A stretch of 64,000 bases of DNA from JAOSJT01 sp035362335 (GTDB lineage: Bacteria > Bacteroidota > Ignavibacteria > SZUA-365), in the NCBI GenBank assembly GCA_035362335.1, contig DAOSDL010000018.1, positions 19,031 through 83,030 of the forward strand, given 5' to 3'. The translations under genes and the position numbers were made by a program. Below are positions 44,545 to 52,355 of the stretch, piece by piece. Each line of letters starts with the position of its first letter. The stretch's first letter is position 1. The notes below the pieces were generated by a model. It worked only from the letters and a program-made list of their open reading frames with translations, did no database searches and was not told the DNA's origin.

Positions 44545-45174
44545 GTGAATATCCGTGCTCATCTCATCCTGCTTGTGCTGATCCTCTCCGCCGCTCCCGC
44601 GTTTGCGCAGCGCGAATACATAGAAAACACCATCGGTTTCGGACCGCGCGTGGGATGGTATTCCAGCAACGATGCGGAGGAAGGCGCGTGGCATTTCGGC
44701 GCCATGGCGCGTTTGCGCATAGGCAATAACGTCGGTCTCGAAGCCACACTGGATTATCGCGACAGCGAGCGTTTTTCCGCCGGACGCATCGACACGCGCA
44801 ACTACAACGCCGATGTGGCCTATTTGCCCTTGACGGCCTCGCTCATGATTTTCATACCCGTCGGTTCCAATTTCACACCCTATGGCGTGGCGGGTCTGGG
44901 CTGGTACTACACACTGGTGGACTACGACATTCTGACCTCGACCATTCCGCAGCTTCGTGATCGTTTCGAGGACGAGAATTCCTTCGTACCCGGGTACCAT
45001 TTCGGTCTCGGCCTCGAAATCACCTTCGGTAGCCATTTCGCCCTGCATGGCGATTTTCGTTACCTTTTTCTCGACACCGAAATCAACAGCGTGCGCGATG
45101 TACTTTCCGCCGATATCGACACGAAGAACAGCGACGGTCTTGTGCTGAGCGCGGGCTTCATGGTGTATCTCTGA
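44545..45174 (+). CDS. Small outer-membrane beta-barrel protein
   Basis: 209 residues from a GTG start with GGAGG 5 bases upstream. The signal peptide is LILLVLILSAAPAFAQ. The mature part has about eight strand-like segments (FGAMARLRIGNNVGLEATLDY, FTPYGVAGLGWYYTL) and ends MVYL, as in the OmpA-like/OmpW-like small barrel families. It begins a set of plus-strand envelope genes and lies divergent from the T9SS cargo. Confidence 0.78.
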   Translation: MNIRAHLILLVLILSAAPAFAQREYIENTIGFGPRVGWYSSNDAEEGAWHFGAMARLRIGNNVGLEATLDYRDSERFSAGRIDTRNYNADVAYLPLTASLMIFIPVGSNFTPYGVAGLGWYYTLVDYDILTSTIPQLRDRFEDENSFVPGYHFGLGLEITFGSHFALHGDFRYLFLDTEINSVRDVLSADIDTKNSDGLVLSAGFMVYL

Positions 45175-45202
45175 TACGTTGGTTTCACACAGGCACAATG
45201 AC

Positions 45203-45952
45203 ATGCAACACCGCACGATCTTCGCTTTTCTGTTCGTTCTTCTCGCTTGCGGCACCTCCTGCGAGGCACAGCCGAAGCCCGCGATTCCCCTGGTTGTGGA
45301 AGGCGGACCAACATGGAATTTCGGCCAGGTGACGCACAAGGAGAAGCGCGAGCACACCTTCGTTCTTCGCAATATCAGCAGCGACACGGTGCGCATCACC
45401 AGCGTGAAGCCCGCCTGTGGTTGCACCGCGGTCATGGTGTCGGGCAGTACACTTGCGCCGGATGGCACCGCCCTCGTGTCGGTCAACTTCGTCGCTCCCC
45501 GCACCAGCAACGGCAAGCAGAATAAAAGCGTGTCGGTGTACATCCAGGGTATGCCCGGACCGGTGGCCGTGCTGCGCGTGGAGGCGGATGTGCTTTCCGC
45601 ATTCCACACGCCGACCGAACCTCTCGATCTCGGAGCGTTGCGTGTGAATAAACCTGTGGATGCCACGGTGCTGCTCGAAAACCGTAGCGCGGAGGAACAG
45701 ACCATCGACTACACGCAGAGCGCTCTGGCGGTGGAATATCGTGGACTGGACGGCAATGCGCCTCCCGAGGTACGTCCGCTCGACGAGGTGGAGTTCGAGC
45801 CGAAGAAATTCACGCTGGCCGCGGGCGAGCGTCGTGAAGTGCGCGTGCGTTTCACACCGCGCATCGCTGGCAAGCTCATGGGTGCCGTGGTATTTTATGC
45901 GTTGGATGAGACGCGGCAAGTGGAATTCGCGGGAAGTATCGCTCCACGGTAA
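45203..45952 (+). CDS. Exported DUF1573 (ASPM/SPD-2/Hydin-like) protein
   Basis: 249 residues. A signal peptide with possible lipobox (GTSC) precedes a DUF1573 domain with the hallmark WNFGQVTHKEKREHTFVLRN and the cysteine motif KPACGCTAV. DUF1573 proteins are common in Bacteroidota envelopes; the fold is Ig-like and the role unclear. The second half repeats an Ig-like pattern (LDLGALRVNKPVDATVLLEN). Confidence 0.85.
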   Translation: MQHRTIFAFLFVLLACGTSCEAQPKPAIPLVVEGGPTWNFGQVTHKEKREHTFVLRNISSDTVRITSVKPACGCTAVMVSGSTLAPDGTALVSVNFVAPRTSNGKQNKSVSVYIQGMPGPVAVLRVEADVLSAFHTPTEPLDLGALRVNKPVDATVLLENRSAEEQTIDYTQSALAVEYRGLDGNAPPEVRPLDEVEFEPKKFTLAAGERREVRVRFTPRIAGKLMGAVVFYALDETRQVEFAGSIAPR

Positions 45953-46024
45953 CTGTGCAGCATCCACCGCACACGAATGCGTGCAACGATTGAATCATAG
46001 CAACAGCCCTCAGCAGGCCCAGGC

Positions 46025-46756
46025 ATGTCCCTGAAGGAAAAACTTCGTTCCCAGCTCGCGGTGAAAATCTACATCGCCGCATCCAGCGCGTTCATCCTGC
46101 TCTTTGTGCTCGATGCCTGGGTGATGCCCGCCATTGTACACTCGCGCGCGGAAATCGCCATTCCCGATGTGCGCGGGAAAAACGCCGCCGAGGCCATGCG
46201 CATCCTTCGCAACGCCGATCTTACGCCCGTCGTCACCGACACCGTGGCGCATGAACGCATTCGCGTGGATCATGTTGTGTTCCAGAATCCTCCCGGAAAA
46301 ACCATAGTGCGAGAAGGGCGCAATGTGTACCTCACGGTCAGCGGAGGTGAGGAGCGCATCGTCATGCCGAATCTCCGTGGCCGTTCGCTGCGCGATGCGC
46401 GCATCACGCTGGAACTGGCGAATCTGAAAGTGGGCAATATCGCGTATGAAAGCAGCGAACTCCCGCCGGAAACCGTGACGGGTCAGAGTATTCCTCCCGG
46501 TAAAACCGTGCGCAAGAACAGCACCATCGGCATCACCGTCAGTGGTGGCGCTAGCACGGAAATGGAAGTGCCGGATGTGGTGAATCTGAGTCTCGACCAG
46601 GCGCAGCAATTGCTGATTCAAAGCGGCCTGCGTCCCGGTGCGGTGAACTACCGGCAGAGCAACACGCTGATGCCGAACACCGTGATCGCGCAATCTCCCG
46701 CCGCGGGAACGGTGGTCGCTCCCAATACCGCCATCGATCTCACCGTCGTGCATTGA
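46025..46756 (+). CDS. Membrane-anchored PASTA-repeat protein without kinase domain
   Basis: 243 residues: a short basic cytoplasmic N-terminus, one transmembrane helix (YIAASSAFILLFVLDAWV) and three PASTA domains (about 43-107, 110-176, 178-243), which bind peptidoglycan or muropeptides in kinases and PBPs. There is no kinase or transpeptidase domain. It ends one base before the next gene. A role in cell-wall sensing or anchoring is inferred. Confidence 0.87.
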   Translation: MSLKEKLRSQLAVKIYIAASSAFILLFVLDAWVMPAIVHSRAEIAIPDVRGKNAAEAMRILRNADLTPVVTDTVAHERIRVDHVVFQNPPGKTIVREGRNVYLTVSGGEERIVMPNLRGRSLRDARITLELANLKVGNIAYESSELPPETVTGQSIPPGKTVRKNSTIGITVSGGASTEMEVPDVVNLSLDQAQQLLIQSGLRPGAVNYRQSNTLMPNTVIAQSPAAGTVVAPNTAIDLTVVH

Positions 46757-46757
46757 C

Positions 46758-47150
46758 ATGACCATTCACGATATGATGCAGCAGGTCGCGCTGCTCTCCT
46801 ACGGAACCTACAAGCGCGACGGTGACGTGAGCCGCATCGAAATCCGCACGCCCGGCGACCGTACACAGGTGCTCTACGGCCGCGTGCAGCGCATGGCCGA
46901 CGAGGATGTCGGCGTGCTCTACACCTTTGTCGGCCGCATCAACGAGGATATCGACGCGCGCGCCCTCCTCGAATTGAACGCGGCCCTGCGCCATGCGCGC
47001 GTCGCCCTGTTGCACGGCGAAGACATTTTCCTGCTCGCATTGTTCGATCTGGTCCGCACATCCATCAACGAGTGCGCGCCGATACTGCAGGAACTGGCCG
47101 CTGTGGCCGACGACCTGGAGCATCGGTGGTATTCGGTGGATAATGGGTGA
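46758..47150 (+). CDS. Hypothetical protein, YbjN/type III chaperone-like
   Basis: 130 residues without signal peptide. The arrangement of amphipathic strands followed by a helix (ALLELNAALRHARVALLHGED, IFLLALFDL) resembles the YbjN/CesT chaperone-like fold, but no signature motif proves it. It starts one base after the PASTA gene, so the two are surely co-translated. Confidence 0.6.
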   Translation: MTIHDMMQQVALLSYGTYKRDGDVSRIEIRTPGDRTQVLYGRVQRMADEDVGVLYTFVGRINEDIDARALLELNAALRHARVALLHGEDIFLLALFDLVRTSINECAPILQELAAVADDLEHRWYSVDNG

Positions 47151-47333
47151 TCAGCGGGGAGTGATCAGTGAAAAGTGCTGGGTGAAGCCGAGAGGGTGAA
47201 GGTGTGGCTCGGTGAGGGAGCAGGAATGCGGTGTTATGATTCGCTTCCGGAGTGCGCACTCAAACGCTGGCAACGCGAATCACCGTCGAGAATGCGATTT
47301 CTCCATTTCCCCTCCTTGTCCTCCGTGCTCGCA

Positions 47334-48077
47334 TTACGCTCTGTTCATGTCGTCGCCAAGCAGCCACTCCGCTTCGAGGCGCAGAGGCTGCACAGTGGCG
47401 AAGCCCTCGCCGTGCTTGCCGCCAGCGAGAAAGCCGAGACGCCGTGAACGGCCGATCAACGCGTCGAGAAATTCGGGAGAGCTGATGTACGTGCTGGGTC
47501 CGTCCATCGCGGTGCCGGTGTGAAACTGCGTGCCATAGGCGCGGATGGCCTCGAGTTTTCGGTCGAACACCTCCGAAATATCGATGATGAATGCGGGCTC
47601 GAAGTCCTGCGTGAGCATGTAGTGATACAGCGCGGGTGGACGCCAGGCGTGTTGGGGCTTGCCGTCCTCATCCGTGCTGTCAATTTTTACCAGACCGGAA
47701 AGAAATGCGGCGTCGCGCGCCACCTCGGCCGTGTGCGCGTGGTCGGGATGCCGGTCGCGCGTGTAGGGAAGCAGCAGCACGCGCGGACGCGCGGAGCGGA
47801 TCAGGCGAATCAGCGCATGCCGCTGTTCGGGGATATTGGCGATGCCGCCGTCGGGCAGCCCGAGATTAACGCGGAGATCGAGCCCGAGGATGCGTGTGGC
47901 CTCGGCGGTTTCGCGTGCGCGTTGCTCCAGCGTGCCGCGCGTGCTCAACTCGCCACGTGTCATGTCGGCAATACCGATGCGGTAGCCACGCTGTTGCAGC
48001 ACAAGGAGGGTGCCGGCGCAATACAGTTCGGCGTCGTCCGGATGCGGGGCTATGGCGAGAACGTCGACGGTGGTCAT
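47334..48077 (-). CDS. bshB1: Bacillithiol biosynthesis deacetylase BshB1
   Basis: Zinc-dependent PIG-L/LmbE-type deacetylase that converts GlcNAc-malate to GlcN-malate in bacillithiol synthesis. The 247 residues show the metal motif APHPDDAELYCAGTL and the second histidine motif HPDHAHT. It is recognisable as BshB1 by MTRGELSTRGT and the ISEVFDRKLEAIRAYGTQF segment. bshA and bshC are not in the window. The gene lies 9 bases after the large membrane protein on the same strand. Confidence 0.88.
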   Translation of the reverse strand: MTTVDVLAIAPHPDDAELYCAGTLLVLQQRGYRIGIADMTRGELSTRGTLEQRARETAEATRILGLDLRVNLGLPDGGIANIPEQRHALIRLIRSARPRVLLLPYTRDRHPDHAHTAEVARDAAFLSGLVKIDSTDEDGKPQHAWRPPALYHYMLTQDFEPAFIIDISEVFDRKLEAIRAYGTQFHTGTAMDGPSTYISSPEFLDALIGRSRRLGFLAGGKHGEGFATVQPLRLEAEWLLGDDMNRA

Positions 48078-48086
48078 GCGTCGCTC

Positions 48087-51023
48087 CTATCGTGACGGTG
48101 GTAATTGCGCGAGGCGCGTGCGCACATCCTGCATGGCGGGATCGAGCGGTGTGGCAACGCGGAAATACTCTTCCCACGCTTCGCGCGCCAGATCCACGCG
48201 CCCTTGCTCGGCATAAAACATTCCTTGAAGGTACAGCGCCTTGGCGGGATAGAACGCGCGCTCGCGGGCCTGCCCCAAGGTGCGCACTGCTTCCCACACG
48301 CGTCCTGAACTGTAGTGGTAGGACGCGAGATTGCAGTAAAACTCCTCGTTCAACTGGTCGATGGTGATGGCGTTCTCATAGAGCAGAAGCGCATCGTTCA
48401 CCGCTCCCTGTTGCGCGCGTATTGTGCCCTGATTGTCGCGGTAGCCGGCGTGCAGGGGATCGAGTTTGCGAATGCCATCGATTGCCAGCGCCGAGGCCTC
48501 GCGGTCGCCGGTGTTGAAGGCGGAGATCATCAACAGCCGCAGGAGGTAGGTGTTCAGCGGCACGAGGGCCATGGACTGATTCAGCATAGCGATTGCAGTG
48601 GGGTATTGCTGCGCCCCCACCGCGCCGGCCGCCTGGCGGAGGAGAATGTCGGCCATGGCGCGGCGAGCCTCGGCAAAGGCCGGATTCTCGCGTAGGACGA
48701 GGCTGAGTTGCTCGGCAGCGCCACGGTCGTCGCCGCGCAGCGCTGTTACGCGGGCTGCGTACACGCGCGGTCGATCGGCAAGCATGCGGCGCGTGAGCGT
48801 GCGAACGCTGTCGTTCATCGCCGCGAGCAGCGGCGTTGGTTCCGTGCGTGCTTCCAACATCGCGCGCGTGTGCTCCCAGCTCCGCTCGGGAGCGCTGGAC
48901 ACGTCGTGCAATTCCAATGGAGCGAACATGGACGGGGCCGTCGCGTCCGCCGACCAGCGGCGCAGTGCGGCATTGTCCATGCCGTACATCGCGGCCACAG
49001 CGGAGTAGCGATCGAATTCTATATAGCGGAAATGAAACTCCACTTCGCGATTTTGGCGCACCGCATCGAAGCGCGCCTCGGAGGGTCGCAGCTCCGACGG
49101 CATGCGGCGGTAGCCGGCGATGCCCGCCATCGCGCTTTCCGGATCGGGACTGCTGATCCACAGTTCGATATGCGGCAGGGCCTGGCCCATGGCCGCCGCG
49201 AGCATGCGAACTCCGTCCACACCGACGCGGGCCAGCGGCAGCCACACCATCAGTACGCCGTCATCGCTGAGTCGTTCGGCTGCGGCGCGCAGTGTGCCGG
49301 GCATGAGCGCAAATGGTGAGGGTTGCGTCTGCGCGAAAGGTTCTGCCAGAATGATGGCATCATACGTGGCGCCCGAGCGGCGCACATAGCTTTCCAGACG
49401 CTCGGCGTGGAAGGTGGTTTTTTGAAGAAAAGCGCGCGGACGTTTGTCCTTTTTCGTTTCCGCCGCGAGCATGATGAAAGGCCCCGAAGGATCGACGCAG
49501 TCCACGGATTTCGGTGCGTGCATATGCACCGCCTGCAAGGGGAGAGTGGAACCGAGCCCCAGCACAAGCACGCGTGCCTGCTCCGGTGCCAGCAGCATGG
49601 GCACATGTCCCATGCGGTACAGATCGGTTTGCACCACGCGCGAGCTTTGCGTCAGCGAATTACTTTCACGCCATTGCACGGCATAGAAGGGATCGTCGTA
49701 GTCGCGGGAGTGCAACAAGGCCAATTTTCCCGAAGGCAGTTCCCGCACAGCGGTTTCGCGAAAACGCATGGGATCGAGGAAGCCGGTGAAACCCATCCAC
49801 GGGGCTATCGCCAGAGTGATGACTCCCGCAAGCAGGAGTGCAGCGGCGAGCAGCGGTTGTCCCGCGGTGCGATACACGCGCAGTAATTGCCAGAGACCGA
49901 GCAGCAATACCGCGCCCGCGGCCACGCGCACGGCGATTTCCCACAAGCCGGCGTCCATGATGAAGGCGTACAGTATCAACCCCGCGTACAGGGCGGCCGG
50001 GACTCCCCACGCCGCTGGGGCCACGTCGCGCGCGTCGCGTCCGGCTTCGAGTGCCGCCGCACAGGCCGCCACGGGCACATGCAGCAGAAGCAGGGGAAAC
50101 ATCCATGGCCAGTAACCAAGGCCGGCTCCCGCGTACCAGGCGATATACAGTGCCGCGAAACCACCATCCACCCACAGCCAGAGGGCGACGATCATCACAG
50201 CGGCCCCGCCTGCTGCGAATAGCGGCGCCAGTAACGCCGAATCGCGCACGGCACGCATCCTTCCGGCGTGCGTGCCCGCGCCGAGAGCGAGGAGCAGCAA
50301 TCCCGCATGCATCACGAGGCCGTTGCCGGTCGCGCCCGGCATTTCCGACACCGCGCGCAGCAGCAGGCCCGCGTAGGCAGTCAGCACGAAAAGCACGCCG
50401 GGAAGAATGAAACGCCATCCGGAGGCGAAGCGCACAATGCCGCGCTTGTTTCCCTTTCCCGCGGGAGCCGCAGCGGCTGCGCCTTCTCTGTCCGGCCTCA
50501 AGGGCAGAAGCGGAAGCGCCTGACTGCCGATGAACAGCACGAAGAGTAAAGGAAGCGGCAGCGCGTCCGCACTCAGCGCCAGCAACGCGACACCCGCACC
50601 CGCTCCCACGAGCAGCGGTGCAACCTGGCCGGATCGCTTGCCCGAGGCCACCGCCAATGCGTCGAGCTGCACGCCCGCGGTCAGCGCGGCAAGCAGCATA
50701 AGCACCAGCAGCGACATCGCACCCGCGCTTCCCGAAACGAAGGCGAAGGAATCGCCGAGCAAATACAAGGCGGTACACAGCGCAGGGAGCAGCAGCGAAA
50801 GCGCGAGGGGAAGAGCGCGGCCGAAACGGTCGAGCAGCGCCGCAGGCAGCAGACGAGGCAGCAGCAGAGGATGTCCGGCGAGCATCGCCAGAGCGAAAGG
50901 GATAATTCCGCCGAGAAGAGGCAGAGGCATCCAGTACTGCGAGGCAAAGACAGTGGAAAACGCGGCGAGCCAGAAGGCGGAACCGGCACCGGCCGCGAAT
51001 CCCGCGAGAAGCTGTCGCTTCAT
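48087..51023 (-). CDS. Large membrane protein: multi-TM, spermidine synthase-like and TPR domains
   Basis: 978 residues in three parts. About 12 hydrophobic helices fill residues 1-410. A spermidine-synthase-like Rossmann region with VLVLGLGSTLPLQAVHMHA and YDAIILAEPF follows. The C-terminal 250 residues are helical, with TPR-like units (AIAMLNQSMALVPLNTYLLR, LLYENAITIDQLNEEFYCNL). The SAM-binding loop lacks the usual GGGDG and its acidic ribose ligand, so catalysis is doubtful. Such fused proteins occur in many environmental bacteria without a known role. Confidence 0.75.
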   Translation of the reverse strand: MKRQLLAGFAAGAGSAFWLAAFSTVFASQYWMPLPLLGGIIPFALAMLAGHPLLLPRLLPAALLDRFGRALPLALSLLLPALCTALYLLGDSFAFVSGSAGAMSLLVLMLLAALTAGVQLDALAVASGKRSGQVAPLLVGAGAGVALLALSADALPLPLLFVLFIGSQALPLLPLRPDREGAAAAAPAGKGNKRGIVRFASGWRFILPGVLFVLTAYAGLLLRAVSEMPGATGNGLVMHAGLLLLALGAGTHAGRMRAVRDSALLAPLFAAGGAAVMIVALWLWVDGGFAALYIAWYAGAGLGYWPWMFPLLLLHVPVAACAAALEAGRDARDVAPAAWGVPAALYAGLILYAFIMDAGLWEIAVRVAAGAVLLLGLWQLLRVYRTAGQPLLAAALLLAGVITLAIAPWMGFTGFLDPMRFRETAVRELPSGKLALLHSRDYDDPFYAVQWRESNSLTQSSRVVQTDLYRMGHVPMLLAPEQARVLVLGLGSTLPLQAVHMHAPKSVDCVDPSGPFIMLAAETKKDKRPRAFLQKTTFHAERLESYVRRSGATYDAIILAEPFAQTQPSPFALMPGTLRAAAERLSDDGVLMVWLPLARVGVDGVRMLAAAMGQALPHIELWISSPDPESAMAGIAGYRRMPSELRPSEARFDAVRQNREVEFHFRYIEFDRYSAVAAMYGMDNAALRRWSADATAPSMFAPLELHDVSSAPERSWEHTRAMLEARTEPTPLLAAMNDSVRTLTRRMLADRPRVYAARVTALRGDDRGAAEQLSLVLRENPAFAEARRAMADILLRQAAGAVGAQQYPTAIAMLNQSMALVPLNTYLLRLLMISAFNTGDREASALAIDGIRKLDPLHAGYRDNQGTIRAQQGAVNDALLLYENAITIDQLNEEFYCNLASYHYSSGRVWEAVRTLGQARERAFYPAKALYLQGMFYAEQGRVDLAREAWEEYFRVATPLDPAMQDVRTRLAQLPPSR

Positions 51024-51178
51024 TCGACCTCCCGGGACGTCGGTGAACCAGTAATAGCGACGGAAATGTACGCGTTTTCACGCTGTTCCCCAACTGGGCT
51101 TGCACGGTACGCGCGCGCGCCGTACATTTGAAGTTCATTCCCGATGGGGATTGATGTCTTGTGCAGCGAATTTCCCTA

Positions 51179-51207
51179 TTGACACGGAACGAGAATGTTC
51201 GTACATT
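51179..51207 (+). promoter_or_regulatory. Housekeeping promoter of the rpmE-rpsR-rpmB operon
   Basis: A perfect -35 TTGACA (51179-51184), exactly 17 bases, then TACATT (51202-51207), four of six matches to TATAAT. It lies in the 237-base divergent gap and predicts a transcript starting near 51214, about 47 bases before the small GTG-started gene. Confidence 0.65.
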
Positions 51208-51260
51208 TCGTTCTGCCTCGAATGAAACGATTTTGATAGAAGCGCAGCAGGAGTAACAAC

Positions 51261-51431
51261 GTGGCAAAACAGCAGACATTTGCGGACAAAAACAAGAATA
51301 AGTCGAAGTCGGAATTCGTGTCCGTCAAATGCATCGTGTCCGTGTACGATGCCAACACCGAATCGTGGAAGTATCGCGAGAAAATGGTGCGCGTGAAGAG
51401 CACGGCCGAACTCGCCAACATGACCTTCTAA
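51261..51431 (+). CDS. Small basic protein leading a ribosomal operon (candidate ribosomal protein)
   Basis: 56 residues from a GTG with AGGAG 7 bases upstream. The sequence begins (as Met) AKQQTFADKNKNKSKSEF and continues VSVKCIVSVYDANTESW, then KYREKMVRVKSTAEL; it is strongly basic at the N-terminus with a strand-turn-strand look. It is not L33, which the position might suggest. The layout resembles the short bL38 (DUF4295) proteins of Bacteroidota ribosomes: basic start, KxIxS...T...YxF/YxE. That comparison is by eye. It is only 12 bases from rpmE and leads the operon. Confidence 0.75.
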   Translation: MAKQQTFADKNKNKSKSEFVSVKCIVSVYDANTESWKYREKMVRVKSTAELANMTF

Positions 51432-51443
51432 TCAGGTGAAGCA

Positions 51444-51677
51444 ATGAAAGAGAATCTGCATCCGAGATATTACAACTGCGAAGTGTCGTGCAGCTGTGGC
51501 GCCGTGTTTCACACGCGCTCGACGCGCCAGACACTGAAGGTGGAAATCTGTTCGCAGTGCCACCCGTTTTTCACGGGCAAGCAGAAAATCATCGATTCCG
51601 CGGGCCGCGTTGAGAAGTTCAATCGCCGCTACGCCAAGTTCAACGAAGCCCAGAAGAAGGAGCAGCAGGAAGCATGA
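51444..51677 (+). CDS. rpmE: Large ribosomal subunit protein bL31, zinc-binding type
   Basis: 77 residues. Zinc-ligand cysteines Cys16, Cys18, Cys36 and Cys39 are in CSC and CSQC, so this is the C+ form. HPRYYNCEV and CHPFFTGKQKIIDSAGRVEKF are family hallmarks. The stop codon overlaps the rpsR start by ATGA. Confidence 0.96.
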   Translation: MKENLHPRYYNCEVSCSCGAVFHTRSTRQTLKVEICSQCHPFFTGKQKIIDSAGRVEKFNRRYAKFNEAQKKEQQEA

Positions 51678-51934
51678 GGCCGATACAGAGAAAACCGCGC
51701 CGCCGCTCGAACAACGTCGCCAAGCGCCGTCCCGATCCTTTCCACGGAAAGGATGCGGTGTACATCGATTACAAGGAATCGAAATTCCTCGAGCGCTTCA
51801 CCAACGATCAGGGCAAGATCCTGCCCCGCCGCCTCACCGGTCTGTCGGCCAAGAATCAGCGCCGCGTCACCGAGGCCATCAAGCGCGCCCGTTTCATGGC
51901 GCTGCTGCCCTATGTCGGCGAAGGTCTGAAATAA
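51674..51934 (+). CDS. rpsR: Small ribosomal subunit protein bS18
   Basis: 30S platform protein, 86 residues. IDYKESKFLERFTNDQGKIL and RRLTGLSAKNQRRVTEAIKR are the S18 signature, with a basic N-terminal arm. It overlaps rpmE by four bases. Confidence 0.96.
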   Translation: MRPIQRKPRRRSNNVAKRRPDPFHGKDAVYIDYKESKFLERFTNDQGKILPRRLTGLSAKNQRRVTEAIKRARFMALLPYVGEGLK

Positions 51935-51961
51935 GCACTCGAGAAAGAAGGAAGAGATACC

Positions 51962-52186
51962 ATGGCTCGTAAATGTCAGATTACCGGGAAGGCGCCGTTG
52001 GTGGGCAACCATGTTTCCCACGCGCATAACCGCGTCAAGCGTCGTCAACTCCCCAACCTGCAGAAGAAGCGCATCTACGTTCCCGAACTCAAGCGCTTCA
52101 TCACCGTGCGCGTGTCCGCGCGCGCCATCAAGACCATCAACAAGAACGGTGCGTTCGTGACCCTGCAAAAGGCGGGTTTGCTCTAA
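51962..52186 (+). CDS. rpmB: Large ribosomal subunit protein bL28 (zinc-free)
   Basis: 74 residues beginning MARKCQITGKAPLVGNHVSH. Only one cysteine is present, so this is the zinc-independent form, unlike S14, L31 and L36 in this window. RVSARAIKTINKNGAF is normal. A terminator follows. Confidence 0.95.
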   Translation: MARKCQITGKAPLVGNHVSHAHNRVKRRQLPNLQKKRIYVPELKRFITVRVSARAIKTINKNGAFVTLQKAGLL

Positions 52187-52212
52187 ACCTCCGTTTCTTT
52201 GACGAATGTGCG

Positions 52213-52247
52213 ACCGGCCTCCCCGCAACGGAGGCCGGTTGTCGTTT
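52213..52247 (+). terminator. Intrinsic terminator after rpmB
   Basis: A perfect 10-bp stem (ACCGGCCTCC at 52213-52222, GGAGGCCGGT at 52230-52239) with a 7-base loop, followed by TGTCGTTT. Confidence 0.82.
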
Positions 52248-52266
52248 CCACCCTCGCCAGGAAGGG

Positions 52267-52289
52267 ATGCGCCGCACCTCGCGGCGCAT
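52267..52289 (+). repeat. Second hairpin upstream of the caspase operon
   Basis: A perfect 9-bp stem (ATGCGCCGC / GCGGCGCAT) with a 5-base loop, 28 bases after the terminator and 67 before the WD40-caspase start. No T run follows. It may be a leader structure or a part of the terminator region. A TATATT at 52323-52328 could be a -10 element, but no good -35 accompanies it. Confidence 0.4.
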
Positions 52290-52355
52290 GGACGGACGTG
52301 ATTATTTGCCCGTACGAATCCCTATATTACCGTATTGCAACAACGCATCACGACC

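Noticed and set aside
42537..44729. 730-codon plus-strand open frame opposite the T9SS cargo
   Set aside because: The minus-strand protein has a signal peptide, Ig repeats and a sorting domain. The antisense frame also crosses the start of the next real gene.
51261..51431. Calling the small ORF ribosomal protein L33
   Set aside because: L33 would show its ECTECKxRNY-like or GCxxCK pattern; this protein has a single cysteine and a different layout.
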